A program made the position numbers and the translations under genes. Source: Candidatus Omnitrophota bacterium (lineage in GTDB: Bacteria; Hinthialibacterota; Hinthialibacteria; Hinthialibacterales; Hinthialibacteraceae). From it: a stretch of DNA of 64,000 nucleotides. The notes below the pieces were generated by a model, which was given only the letters and a program-made list of their open reading frames with translations, was not told where the DNA came from and ran no database searches. Shown here piece after piece: positions 6,787-15,222 of this stretch. Each line of letters begins with the position of its first letter. Position 1 is the first letter of the stretch. The stretch is from NCBI GenBank assembly GCA_040755155.1, contig JBFMBP010000081.1, positions 1-64,000 on the forward strand. Reading direction: 5' to 3'.

Positions 6787-8384
6787 ATACGAAATCTTAC
6801 GCCATCTTTCGCAAGGATTTTCATCTGCTCGCCGTAATGATGCTGGGCGCGCTGGGAATGCAGGCGGCGATCTTGATTTTCGTTCCCGTCATGAATTCGC
6901 TGACCCATTTGCCACACGGGATGGGATTGTATTCCGATTTTGCCGTATACAACTGGTTTCCCAAAGTGCAGGTTATTGTCGGCATCCTGTTCGCTCTCGT
7001 CGCCGCCGCATTTTGGTCCTGCGAGGAGCGGGCGGGGCAGCACGATTGGTTTTTGCGCCGGCTACCCGTCTCGCGCCGCCGAGTCTGGGGGGAGAAGACG
7101 GCGGCGGGGCTGAGCGTCGTTGGACTAGCCCTGATTATCAACGTTCTATGGTTTTATGTTTTTCTCCTCCTCGGGGTAAGGATCTGGTCCACGGAGGATC
7201 ATATCTTCGCTTATCTCTTAGTTTACATGACGATCGCCTATTTCATTGGCCTGCCTTTATCGCGCATTCTATCCCAATCCATCGGCGTCATCTTGTCGGG
7301 AATGGCGATCATGTGCGTCGTCATGATTATAGGCGGGGGCAGTCAATGGATCGATGACATTATAAAAAATCCTTATGCATCCTACCAGTATGCATCCCAT
7401 TATTTTTCCCAATTCCTAAGCATCTTGACTATTGTTCTGGGAATTGGATGGCTAATTGCTATCCGCTATAGGAAGATCAACCAAAACATTCCACCTAGAC
7501 GATTTTGGTTCCTAGTACGAAAGCAAGCGAAAGAAACAATTCTTTTCTCAGTCTTAATATTGGCTTACCTAGCTTTATTCGTCATGGCATCTATTGCGTT
7601 TTGGCAAGATAAGCAACCTGAATTTTTACCTATCGCTTTTTTTATTGGATTGCTTCTATCGGCTGGCTTAGGGGTCAACCTTTACAGCGCCAAAGAGAAG
7701 GAAGGAACCGGCTGCGTCCTCTATCACCATCCCATCTCCCGCAGTGAAATTTATTGGGTGAAGTATCTTTATGGATTGGCATTAGCCAGCGTTATCGCCA
7801 TTTTAATTACGGCGGCGTATTACTTGTCATTTTTGTCTGGAAATTCAAGTATTCATCTACCCGATACTTATCGTTTTGAAAATGCAGGTGGTAAATGGGG
7901 ATTTATCTCATATATTATCAATTATGGTCCGGCGCGATGGAGATTGATTCCTTACTTCTTTCTGTTCGGATTAATTCCCTATCATTGCGGGATATTGACT
8001 GTGCACGCTGTGCGTAATTCCATTTACGCTTTTTTCGAAACGATCTTGGCTATAGCGGGAGTTTTGTTTGTATGCTCTTATCTGCAATTCTTCAAAATTA
8101 TCGCCGCATTATTTGCTTTTCAGCGAACGAGCGATTTCAGTTATCATCTTCTTTCCTCCATTTCATTCTTCCCCTGGATACTATTTCTAATGCTGGCGGC
8201 GCTGGCGTTGGCGGGGTGCATGGCGGCCAACGACCGCCATCTTTTAACCAGCGGAACTTTCAAACGCCATATAGCCATAGCGCGGCTCTATTTCGCCGCC
8301 CTCGCCATCGTCGTCATCCTCGTAAAGACAGGCTGGAAAGATTTGTTCTACCTCCTTACAAACATTGATATAGGCATAGGGTGA
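6783..8384 (+). CDS. ABC-2 type exporter membrane protein
   Basis: This 533-residue polytopic membrane protein overlaps the ATPase stop by four bases (ATGA), so it is almost certainly the permease subunit. About twelve hydrophobic segments are seen, in two similar halves of six. Each half follows the ABC-2 pattern: a first helix after a short cytoplasmic start ('FRKDFHLLAVMMLGALG'), then an 'EERAGQHDWFLRRLPVSR' or 'AKEKEGTGCVLYHHPISRSE' loop. The duplicated loop suggests internal duplication, with one polypeptide providing both pores. The middle third is more AT-rich than its neighbours. Substrate unknown. Confidence 0.82.
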   Translation: MNTKSYAIFRKDFHLLAVMMLGALGMQAAILIFVPVMNSLTHLPHGMGLYSDFAVYNWFPKVQVIVGILFALVAAAFWSCEERAGQHDWFLRRLPVSRRRVWGEKTAAGLSVVGLALIINVLWFYVFLLLGVRIWSTEDHIFAYLLVYMTIAYFIGLPLSRILSQSIGVILSGMAIMCVVMIIGGGSQWIDDIIKNPYASYQYASHYFSQFLSILTIVLGIGWLIAIRYRKINQNIPPRRFWFLVRKQAKETILFSVLILAYLALFVMASIAFWQDKQPEFLPIAFFIGLLLSAGLGVNLYSAKEKEGTGCVLYHHPISRSEIYWVKYLYGLALASVIAILITAAYYLSFLSGNSSIHLPDTYRFENAGGKWGFISYIINYGPARWRLIPYFFLFGLIPYHCGILTVHAVRNSIYAFFETILAIAGVLFVCSYLQFFKIIAALFAFQRTSDFSYHLLSSISFFPWILFLMLAALALAGCMAANDRHLLTSGTFKRHIAIARLYFAALAIVVILVKTGWKDLFYLLTNIDIGIG

Positions 8385-8444
8385 GGGGAATGATGAGTGA
8401 TGAATGATGAATCTCAACTAAAACAATTCCCTCGCCCTCTGGAT

Positions 8445-8614
8445 TGAATCACGAAATCACGAAAGAAAATAAAAACACGAAAAAAGCGAAAAGAAAAAAG
8501 ATTGCATAGAAAATAGCGCCATAAAAGAATTGCTCCGAGGTATCCAATTCATCCGTGAAATCCGTGATTCAAAAATTTCGTGGAATTCGAGCCTTTTCGT
8601 GTTTTCGTGATTCG
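8445..8614. repeat. CACGAAA palindromic repeat, family D copy 1
   Basis: GAATCACGAAATCACGAAA at the left end is mirrored by TTTTCGTGTTTTCGTGATTC at 8594-8613. Inner half-sites such as ATCCGTGAAATCCGTGATTC lie between. No ORF is present. A second copy is at 11288-11438. Confidence 0.55.
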
Positions 8615-8659
8615 AAAACGCCGTAGGAAATAAAACGTCTCTTCAGTACTAAAATAATG

Positions 8660-8697
8660 GACGGGGCGCCAAGGGCAAGGTTGTTTTTGCCCTTGAA
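8660..8697. repeat. Partial family C element
   Basis: ACGGGGCGCCAAGGGCAAGG, then TGCCCTTGAAC. This is one arm and part of the interior of the GGGGTGGCAAGGGCAAGG palindrome found complete at 13471-13546 and 43712-43814. It lies in the leader of the next gene. Confidence 0.45.
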
Positions 8698-8726
8698 CAA
8701 TCCTTGAATTAACCAGGAGAAAAATC

Positions 8727-10451
8727 ATGCAGCGGCCTTTGAATAGAATATTGGAAGCATCCATCGTTCTGGCAATTCTTCTTGTTGTCTTAAGCCAATG
8801 GTCAGACCGGCGCGAGCAGCGAATTCTACGCGAGCATTCCATCGAATGCGCAACGATGCTCAATCAGGCGATATGGGACCGCTTCGGCCCCGGCGCCAAA
8901 ACGCCTTATATGGAATTGTTCGGCCAAAGCAATTCGCCCAATTCGTTTCGCGACAAAATCAACGAGTTTGAAAATTACGCTCAAAGCGTCGGCCAACCTT
9001 GGGGATTCGTCGCCGTTCCCGGCGCGCCGCAGGGATTTCAAGACAGATTGAACGTTGCGGCGGATATAATCGGCTGCGTTACGAAAGTTCTGGAGGGCGG
9101 CCCGTTTATCGCCGCTCCAAGCGAAATCTATTTTTCTACAAATGAATATGCCATTATGAATTTTTTGAGCGTACAACTTGTCAGCAAAGCGATGCAGCAT
9201 TTGGCGTGGCGCAATTGGACCGGCGGCGATAAGGCGAAAGCGGTCGAATACGCGAAAGATAACGTTCGTCTCGGCGATTCGCTGCGATATGGACCAGCTC
9301 TTATCGAACAATTGATCGGCTTCGCCGTTAAAGGCATCGCTTTGAATTCCTTCAATGGCTTCGCCTGGACGGACCCGGGAAAAGAAGAGAACCGGCTAAT
9401 CCTGCAAACCCTCATGGATTTGCATCCGGAAAATTGGGATGCTTCAACCAATTTGGAGTATCTCTTATTTCCTTTGACGGATTGGAATCCGCCCAATGAG
9501 AGTACTACGCCAAACGATCTTGCCGCTGCCGTTCTTTTACGTGAAGCGCCCGCAGATCCCCCAACCAAGGCGGCTTCGTTATTAAGGCAAGCGGGAATGA
9601 TTCCGAAAAAGAAATTGCGTTTCGATCGAGTCGTTTCTTTGTTGGGGAAATGGACGACCAAGCCCGCCATGAAAAAACGCGCCAAGAAGCTGCCCGCCGT
9701 TTATTATAAAGAAGATGGATTTTTATCCGAACAAGCGGCGCATCGTTTCCCGCCGCTTCTCTACGCCGCTTCCCGCGTTTCGCAAGCTGCCTATAACAAG
9801 AATTACTTTTCCCGCATGGAATCCGTTAAGGGAAAAGCCCTGGCCTTAATCGGCGCCTATTGGGCGCGCTGCTACCGCGACGAACATAACGGCGTCTGGC
9901 CGACGAAAGAGGAATTCCGATCCCAATGCCCAGTGAAAGATCAAGTGGATATGCGAATTATTGAAGCGGCGAATACCGAGGCCTCCCATACTCTGCTTTG
10001 GATTAACAGTTATGTTTACAAATTATTGGCGCAACAATTCATGGTTTTTTTCAATCAAAGCAGGAATGACAAGGATTGCATTCCCGATCCCGATACTCCC
10101 GGACAATTTTATTTACGTTGCGTATTCAATAGTAATGAGGCAGGGAAGGAATATGTCGCCTGGAAGGTAGCCTGCATCAAAGCGTTCGCTCCCTTTGTCG
10201 AAAACGTAACTCTTAAGATGGGAAATGACTCTCCTTTTTGGAAGGATTACATTGATGCGTATGGAATTGGACATCCTGGATTTAATAACATGGCGGAAGC
10301 CCTGGCTATACAAATCAAGCTGCCCAAGAAAACCTATTGGATTTACCATCGAGGACCCGACGGCGTTTGGGACGATATGGGAGATATTTACGATCCATCC
10401 AATGGAACGAATAGCAAAGGCGACATCGTTCAACTGGCGGGATGGGAGTGA
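8727..10451 (+). CDS. Membrane-anchored or secreted protein of unknown function
   Basis: I do not recognise a family for this 574-residue protein. An N-terminal hydrophobic segment (about residues 10-24) behind a basic start suggests a signal anchor, so most of the chain should lie outside the cytoplasm. Most of it looks alpha-helical. Near residues 370-395 is 'ALIGAYWARCYRDEHNGVWP', like the Y..dhG.wP segment of pseudopilin-like proteins. The C-terminus, 'YWIYHRGPDGVWDDMG' followed by 'GDIVQLAGWE', resembles the end of type II pseudopilins (GPDG ... GDIV). A relation to pilin-like substrates is an inference. A good AGGAG sequence precedes the ATG. It is monocistronic. Confidence 0.7.
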   Translation: MQRPLNRILEASIVLAILLVVLSQWSDRREQRILREHSIECATMLNQAIWDRFGPGAKTPYMELFGQSNSPNSFRDKINEFENYAQSVGQPWGFVAVPGAPQGFQDRLNVAADIIGCVTKVLEGGPFIAAPSEIYFSTNEYAIMNFLSVQLVSKAMQHLAWRNWTGGDKAKAVEYAKDNVRLGDSLRYGPALIEQLIGFAVKGIALNSFNGFAWTDPGKEENRLILQTLMDLHPENWDASTNLEYLLFPLTDWNPPNESTTPNDLAAAVLLREAPADPPTKAASLLRQAGMIPKKKLRFDRVVSLLGKWTTKPAMKKRAKKLPAVYYKEDGFLSEQAAHRFPPLLYAASRVSQAAYNKNYFSRMESVKGKALALIGAYWARCYRDEHNGVWPTKEEFRSQCPVKDQVDMRIIEAANTEASHTLLWINSYVYKLLAQQFMVFFNQSRNDKDCIPDPDTPGQFYLRCVFNSNEAGKEYVAWKVACIKAFAPFVENVTLKMGNDSPFWKDYIDAYGIGHPGFNNMAEALAIQIKLPKKTYWIYHRGPDGVWDDMGDIYDPSNGTNSKGDIVQLAGWE

Positions 10452-10461
10452 GAAAAGATAA

Positions 10462-10489
10462 TTTTGAATTTTGAATTTTGAATTTTGAA
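10462..10489. repeat. Tandem heptamer (TTTTGAA)x4
   Basis: Four perfect 7-base units follow the stop codon of the preceding gene. They are non-coding and could be a slippage-prone tract. Confidence 0.8.
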
Positions 10490-10493
10490 TTGT

Positions 10494-10526
10494 GTAGGGT
10501 GGGCTCAAAGCGAAGCGTAGCCCACC
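10494..10526 (+). repeat. Palindromic repeat family A, copy 2
   Basis: GTAGGGTGGGCTCAAAGCG, then AAGCGTAGCCCACC. The GGTGGGCT/AGCCCACC arms can form a hairpin. This copy is the best match to the family consensus and lies just past the 3' end of cbiO. Confidence 0.75.
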
Positions 10527-10534
10527 ATCCTTTT

Positions 10535-11260
10535 TCATCTTTGCAATTTCAAAGGCAATTCCAAGCCGGATTTTTGTAGAAGTTCCTCGTTCGTCAGAAT
10601 CTCCTTCGCGGGGCCGTCGGCGATGACGCTTCCCGAACTTAATAGGATCGCCCGGTTTGTGGTTTCGTAGGCAAGGTCGAGATCGTGGGTGGCGATGAGC
10701 AGCGTCTTGTCGCAGGCGTTCAGCCAATGGATGAGCGAGCGCCGCGCGCCGGGATCGAGGGCGCTGCTGGGCTCGTCCAGCGCCAGAATCTCCACATCCA
10801 TCGCCAGCACTGTCGCCAGCGATACGCGCTTTTTCTCGCCGCCGCTGAGATGAAAGGCGGAACGCTTCTCGAAGCCTGTCATCCCTACTTGCTCCAGCGC
10901 CTCGCTCACCAGCCGCCGCACGTCCTCGGCGGGCAGGCGCATGTTGAGCGGACCAAAAGCCACGTCGTCGAAAATCGTGGAGCAGAAGAGCTGATCGTCG
11001 GGGTCTTGAAACACCAAACCAACCCGGCGGCGGATTTCATGCAGGTTGGATGCAACGACGGGAATCCCGAATATTTCCACCGCTCCATCGGCGGCCAACA
11101 CCCCATTCAACAAAGTCAACAAAGTCGATTTCCCCGCGCCGTTGGGGCCGATCAGCGCGATTCGCTCTCCAGCGGCGACATCAAAGGAGACTCCCTTCAA
11201 CGCCCGCGCGCCGTCGGGAAAGGTGAAACTCAAGTTATGCAATCGAATCGCTGGCGTCAT
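10535..11260 (-). CDS. cbiO: Nickel/cobalt ECF transporter ATPase CbiO
   Basis: This 241-residue ATPase energises a group I energy-coupling factor transporter for cobalt or nickel uptake. Walker A GPNGAGKST lies near residue 38, followed by the Q-loop 'VFQDPDDQLF' with the DPDDQ signature of CbiO/EcfA proteins, the signature 'LSGGEKKRV', Walker B 'LALDEPSSALD' and the H-loop 'ATHD'. It follows cbiM, the PDGLE protein and cbiQ on the same strand, but a 270-base gap holding a family D repeat separates it from cbiQ. Co-transcription is likely but not certain. Confidence 0.92.
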   Translation of the reverse strand: MTPAIRLHNLSFTFPDGARALKGVSFDVAAGERIALIGPNGAGKSTLLTLLNGVLAADGAVEIFGIPVVASNLHEIRRRVGLVFQDPDDQLFCSTIFDDVAFGPLNMRLPAEDVRRLVSEALEQVGMTGFEKRSAFHLSGGEKKRVSLATVLAMDVEILALDEPSSALDPGARRSLIHWLNACDKTLLIATHDLDLAYETTNRAILLSSGSVIADGPAKEILTNEELLQKSGLELPLKLQR

Positions 11261-11287
11261 AGAATCACAGTAATATTTTTAACATTT

Positions 11288-11438
11288 TTGAACCACGAAA
11301 CCACGAAAAGTCGCGAATTCCACGAAATTTTCGCATCACGGATTTCACGGATGATTTTTGGATTCCACGGAAAAATGGCAATTCCACGGGTAAAACAGGC
11401 GTCTCGCCTGTATTTCTTTCGCGACTTCGCGATTCAAA
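11288..11438. repeat. CACGAAA palindromic repeat, family D copy 2
   Basis: TTGAACCACGAAACCACGAAA at the left is mirrored by TTTCGCGACTTCGCGATTCAA at the right. Interior half-sites include ATCACGGATTTCACGGATG and a small ACAGGCGTCTCGCCTGT hairpin. It lies between cbiQ and cbiO. Confidence 0.55.
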
Positions 11439-11530
11439 AAGCATAAACTTAACGTCTATCCAAAATGCCGTAATCCTAGTCATCCTTTCATCCTGACCAT
11501 CATGATTCAGACAAATATAAAGGAACAGTA

Positions 11531-12307
11531 TTATAATTCAATAAGCCAAATCCGAAACGCCATTGCGGCGAGGGCAACCAGCGCCGCAACAACGACGTCC
11601 CGCGCCGCGAGCGGCTGATCGTCTAGTTCGACGATGGTTCCGTCGAAGCCGCGGGCGCACATGGCCTGATACATCCTTTCGCCGCGCTCATAGGAGCGCA
11701 AAAAGAGAACACCCGCCAGTTGCGACAGGCTCTTCCATTGCAGGGAAAGGGAAGGGTAGATGAGCCGCGACCGCCGCGCCATCAGCATCCGTTCTTTTTC
11801 ATCCGTGATTACGAATAGATAGCGATAGGCGACTGACAGAGCGTCGGTAACGATGCGCGGCGCTCCGAACGACTGTAAACCTTTAAGCAATCGATGAAAC
11901 GGCGTGGTGAGGTTGAGAAATACAGTGGAATAAATCGCCAGCGTTCCTTTTAGGAAGATGTTGAGAAAAAGCCGAAAACCCTCCTCCGTGATGATGACGG
12001 GCAAAGGGCCGATGGAAAAACGCCATCGCGGCGCCCCCGGTTTGAAAAAGGGAATGAAGATCGTAATAACAAGTAAAAAGGGAATAACTTTCAATCCTTT
12101 AGCGGTTATATGCCGAATAGGAACGCCTGTGGAAATCAAAGCGGCGGCGAGCAAAACGGCGTAAAACAGAAACGCCCATTCCTGTCCCGGTCCGATGGTA
12201 ACAAGAGAGAAAATGAAAATGACGGTCATCGATAGTTTGGCGCCGGGGTGCATCCGATGAAAAAAACTATGGCCGTAGCTGTGATGATCGAGAAACTCAT
12301 GCTTCAT
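11531..12307 (-). CDS. cbiQ: Nickel/cobalt ECF transporter transmembrane protein CbiQ
   Basis: This 258-residue protein is the T component that couples CbiO to the substrate-binding CbiM. It has five to six membrane helices. The coupling region contains the conserved Ala-Arg-Gly motif in 'YERGERMYQAMCARGFDG', which docks into the ATPase groove. It begins with 'FLDHHSYGHSFFHRMHPGAKL', the usual first cytoplasmic segment of CbiQ. The gene overlaps the PDGLE gene upstream by 11 bases. Confidence 0.92.
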   Translation of the reverse strand: MKHEFLDHHSYGHSFFHRMHPGAKLSMTVIFIFSLVTIGPGQEWAFLFYAVLLAAALISTGVPIRHITAKGLKVIPFLLVITIFIPFFKPGAPRWRFSIGPLPVIITEEGFRLFLNIFLKGTLAIYSTVFLNLTTPFHRLLKGLQSFGAPRIVTDALSVAYRYLFVITDEKERMLMARRSRLIYPSLSLQWKSLSQLAGVLFLRSYERGERMYQAMCARGFDGTIVELDDQPLAARDVVVAALVALAAMAFRIWLIEL

Positions 12308-12617
12308 GAGGCGAGCCGTCCGAAGCGGCGTTCTTGCGGGATTTCAGCAGGCGCGCCATCCCATAACCGCCGAAATAGAGAATCAGGGTTCCCACGAATC
12401 CAGCGGCGGACGTGGCGAGTTTTTCCGAGGAGATGCCGGGCATGGCGTAGTCGGGAATCATCGGCGGCGTCATCGGCCCTTCAGCGGCTTTGGAGAGAAA
12501 ACCATGATCTTCCGCCACCCGCTCCAGCCCGTCCGGAGACGGAGAAGCGAAGGGGGATAGAACGACGGCTACGAATAAAGCCAATCCCAAACCGATGAGA
12601 ATTTCCGACTTCTTCAT
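12297..12617 (-). CDS. PDGLE domain protein (CbiN-like accessory subunit)
   Basis: This 106-residue protein has two membrane helices flanking a loop that holds 'SPSPDGLERVAEDHGF', the motif that names the PDGLE family. In nickel and cobalt ECF systems this domain replaces or supplements CbiN and may be fused to CbiM. Overlaps with cbiM (4 bases) and cbiQ (11 bases) place it firmly in the transporter operon. It is probably an auxiliary subunit needed for metal loading of CbiM. Confidence 0.88.
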   Translation of the reverse strand: MKKSEILIGLGLALFVAVVLSPFASPSPDGLERVAEDHGFLSKAAEGPMTPPMIPDYAMPGISSEKLATSAAGFVGTLILYFGGYGMARLLKSRKNAASDGSPHEA

Positions 12618-13261
12618 GATGACGCCTCCAATGGACGCGAGGCGGCCAAATCCGGCCGCAGCGCCAAGACGGCGCTAACGACAAAGGTGGTAATAATCGC
12701 CTCGCCGATGCCGATGAGCGCATGAACAGCCAGCATCGCTTTCAAAGCCAACAACGTGGGGTAAGTTCCCGAAAAACCCAATTCCAAAGCGCAAGCGCCC
12801 GAAGCAAGAACGACGGAAAGCCAGGAAGCGATGGCGATGGAGGCGAAATAGCCGGTTTTGCCGGAAAATTGACTGGAACATAACTTGAAAATCAAATAGC
12901 CCAATCCGGTTCCGATAACCGCCATATTGATAATATTCGCACCCAAAACAGCGACGCCGCCGTCTTGGAAAAGGAAGCATTGCGCGAATAAAACCAGCGA
13001 AATAACCAAACTCCCCAGCCAGGGGCCGAGGAAAACGGCGGATAGTACGCCTCCCAAAAGATGCCCGGAGGTTCCAGCCGCTACGGGAAAGTTGATCATC
13101 TGGGCGGCGAAGACGAACGCGCACATAATTCCGGTCAATGGAACGGTTTTTTCTTCAAAATGCTGCTGGCATTGCCTTGCCGACAGTATGACGGCGCCTG
13201 CGGCGGCGGCGTCGCAGACAGCCCAAACGGGAACGATCAATAATCCATCCGGTATGTGCAT
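12614..13261 (-). CDS. cbiM: Nickel/cobalt ECF substrate-binding membrane protein CbiM
   Basis: This 215-residue S component starts 'MHIPDGLL', the conserved N-terminus whose His2 and amino terminus bind the metal in CbiM/NikM proteins. Further family marks are 'MCAFVFAAQMINFPVAAGTSGHLLGG' (a stretch with the second metal-site histidine) and about six membrane helices. It is the first gene of cbiM-PDGLE-cbiQ-cbiO. Metal choice between Co and Ni cannot be decided from the protein alone. A NikR-like inverted repeat about 100 bases upstream favours nickel. Confidence 0.93.
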   Translation of the reverse strand: MHIPDGLLIVPVWAVCDAAAAGAVILSARQCQQHFEEKTVPLTGIMCAFVFAAQMINFPVAAGTSGHLLGGVLSAVFLGPWLGSLVISLVLFAQCFLFQDGGVAVLGANIINMAVIGTGLGYLIFKLCSSQFSGKTGYFASIAIASWLSVVLASGACALELGFSGTYPTLLALKAMLAVHALIGIGEAIITTFVVSAVLALRPDLAASRPLEASS

Positions 13262-13416
13262 AGCTGCCTCCGCCTTGGCTTGGATTTGGATGCCGAATCT
13301 TCATCTATTAAAATTATAAGATGAATCCGGCGCCAAACCCAAGCGCATGAACTGGGAAAATATGATTTTTTTTATTTTTTTCATATTTTACCCAAATTCA
13401 AGGTAAAGGAAAAGGC
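13262..13416. other. Leader region of cbiM
   Basis: On the minus strand a good -10 (TATAAT, 13318-13313) lies about 52 bases before the cbiM start, with only a weak -35 (TTGGGT, 13342-13337). The inverted repeat at 13354-13393 lies just upstream. No B12-box-like riboswitch core was seen. Confidence 0.45.
13354..13393. promoter_or_regulatory. NikR-like inverted repeat upstream of cbiM
   Basis: GGGAAAATATGA at 13354-13365 and TCATATTTTACCC at 13381-13393 form a long dyad with a 15-base T-rich centre. The inner ATATGA-N15-TCATAT resembles the NikR operator GTATGA-N16-TCATAC, one base shorter. Its place before a Ni/Co importer supports metal regulation. It could instead be a terminator-like hairpin. 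Confidence 0.4.
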
Positions 13417-13563
13417 GACTGTGGGACGGGGAGACAGGGAGACGGGGAGACAGGGAGACGGGGAGACAGACGGGGTGGCAAAGGCAAGACGAAGTCTGCC
13501 TTTGAATTACTCAAGGGCAGGCTGACGCCTTGCCCTTGCCACCCCGTCCACAGTCCCACAGTC
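13417..13563. mobile_element. MITE-like element, family C copy with outer inverted repeats
   Basis: The outer ends share GACTGTGGGAC (13417-13427) and GTCCCACAGTC (13553-13563). Inside is the palindrome CGGGGTGGCAAAGGCAAG (13471-13488) and CTTGCCCTTGCCACCCCG (13529-13546), next to a GGGAGACR tandem repeat. The right end stops exactly at the base before the araB stop codon (13564-13566). Confidence 0.55.
13429..13468. repeat. Tandem 8-base repeat (GGGAGACR)x5
   Basis: Five units alternate between GGGAGACA and GGGAGACG without interruption, inside the family C element. Confidence 0.85.
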
Positions 13564-15222
13564 TCAAAGTCTCTGCCGCATAGCCCGCAACTGTTTCATG
13601 ACGTTATTGGCGCCCCGTCCGAAGTAGTCGTACAGCTTTAGATATTCGCTATAAATCGCCGAATATTGTTTATGCCGTTCCGCCGAGGGCGTGAAGGCAT
13701 TGCGTTGCAAGCGCGCCATTTTTTGCGCCGCTTCCTGGGGCGAATCGTATCCCCCTTGCGCCGCTCCGGCGGCGACGGCGCCTAGAATCGCGGCGCCCAA
13801 AGCGCAGGTTTCCGCCGAATCGGCGATATGAATGGCGCGACCCGTTACGTCGGAATAGACTTGCATGAGCAGCCGGTTGCGTTTCGGCAAGCCGCCGCAT
13901 GCGTACAGTTCGGCGATGGCGATGCCGGATTCCTCGAAAGCGTCGATAATCCTTCGCGTGCCGAAGGCGGTGGCTTCGATAAGCGCCAGGTAAATCTCTT
14001 CGGGCTTGGTAGTGAGGGACATGCCCAAGAGCAAGCCGGAAAGTTCCGCATCTACTAAGACCGAGCGGTTTCCGTTCCACCAATCCAGCGCGATCAATCC
14101 GCTTTGGCCGGGCGCTAGTTTGACCGCTCGTTCCTCTAAAACCTGGTGGGGAGAGAGGCCGCGCTTCTGCGCTTCCTCGTAGACGGAATGCGGCGCGCAA
14201 TGCTCCATATACCAAGCGAAGATGTCGCCGGTGGCGGGCTGTCCCGCTTCGTAGCCGTAAAATCCGGGTAGAATTCCATCCCTTACGCAGCCGCACATCC
14301 CATCCACTTTCATTTTTTTATCGGAGAGCAACATATGGCAGGTAGACGTACCCATAACCATCAGCATCTTCCCCGGCTCCGTCACTCCCGTTCCCGGCAC
14401 GGCGGCGTGCGCATCGATGATGGCGACGCCGACGGCGGTTCCCGCTTTGAGGCCCATGAGTTGAGCCGCCGCTTTCGTCAGTTCTCCCGCCTTGCCGCCC
14501 AGAGAACGGATATCCTTTGTCAATTTCGTTCCGATGATTTGGCCAAGTTTGGGATGCAGCGCAGCGAGGATTTCCTGTTTCAAGAATCCCTCGTCCATAT
14601 CCCACATTCCCTTATACCCGGCCATGCAGGAACTGCGCGCTTCTTGCCCGCACAGCTGCTCGACGATCCAGTCGCCGCCTTCGATGAAGCGCGCCGCCGC
14701 GTCGTACATCGCTTCGTCTTCGTCAAGCGCTTGGAAGATTTTGGGAAAGATCCATTCGGAAGACATCTTGCCGCCGTAACGTTCCAGGATGGGATCACCC
14801 ATATTCTTGATCGCCTGAGTTATCCGGTCGGCTTCCGGCTGAGCGGCGTGATGTTTCCACAATTTAGGCCAGGCATGAGGGCGATGGGGGAATTGGCGGC
14901 ATAGAGGCGCACCATTCGCGTCCACGGGAAGCACGGTGCAGGAAGTGAAATCGACGCCGATGCCGATCACATCTTCGGGGGATGCGCCCACCGCTATCAT
15001 GACGGCGGGGACGGTGATTTTCATAGTTTGAATCCAATCGTCCGGGTCTTGCAGCGCCCAGTCCGGTTCCAGCGCGGTTCCGTCGGGCAAGGTTTCGTCC
15101 ATTACGCCGCGGGCGTAAGCATAAACCTGCGTGGCCGCTTCGGCGCCGGTTTCTATGTCAACCAGTAGAGCGCGGCCCGATTCGGTGCCAAAATCGATTC
15201 CAAGAGCGTATCGCTTCGTCAT
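13564..15222 (-). CDS. araB: L-ribulokinase
   Basis: This 552-residue FGGY-family kinase phosphorylates L-ribulose to L-ribulose 5-phosphate in L-arabinose use. Marks of the AraB subfamily are 'GIDFGTESGRALLVD' at the start, 'GVDFTSCTVLPVD', 'MGTSTCHMLLSD', 'GYEAGQPATGDIFAW' and 'CGGLPKRNRLLMQ'. Length matches ribulokinases of about 560 residues, longer than xylulokinases. AAGGAG precedes the ATG. AraA and AraD are not visible here, so the gene is separated from the rest of the pathway. With the GH10 xylanase at 55 kb it fits use of arabinoxylan sugars. Confidence 0.92.
   Translation of the reverse strand: MTKRYALGIDFGTESGRALLVDIETGAEAATQVYAYARGVMDETLPDGTALEPDWALQDPDDWIQTMKITVPAVMIAVGASPEDVIGIGVDFTSCTVLPVDANGAPLCRQFPHRPHAWPKLWKHHAAQPEADRITQAIKNMGDPILERYGGKMSSEWIFPKIFQALDEDEAMYDAAARFIEGGDWIVEQLCGQEARSSCMAGYKGMWDMDEGFLKQEILAALHPKLGQIIGTKLTKDIRSLGGKAGELTKAAAQLMGLKAGTAVGVAIIDAHAAVPGTGVTEPGKMLMVMGTSTCHMLLSDKKMKVDGMCGCVRDGILPGFYGYEAGQPATGDIFAWYMEHCAPHSVYEEAQKRGLSPHQVLEERAVKLAPGQSGLIALDWWNGNRSVLVDAELSGLLLGMSLTTKPEEIYLALIEATAFGTRRIIDAFEESGIAIAELYACGGLPKRNRLLMQVYSDVTGRAIHIADSAETCALGAAILGAVAAGAAQGGYDSPQEAAQKMARLQRNAFTPSAERHKQYSAIYSEYLKLYDYFGRGANNVMKQLRAMRQRL

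Noticed and set aside
8385-8726. Coding content in the CACGAAA-rich region
   Set aside because: The only ORF reads through inverted repeats and has no family features.
13262-13416. Cobalamin riboswitch upstream of cbiM
   Set aside because: No B12-box-like core or matching set of helices was recognised. The dyad and T-rich loop fit a protein operator or hairpin better.
13429-13468. Possible CRISPR array from the regular GGGAGACR units
   Set aside because: Units are 8 bases, directly adjacent and without spacers. It is a simple tandem repeat inside a palindromic element.
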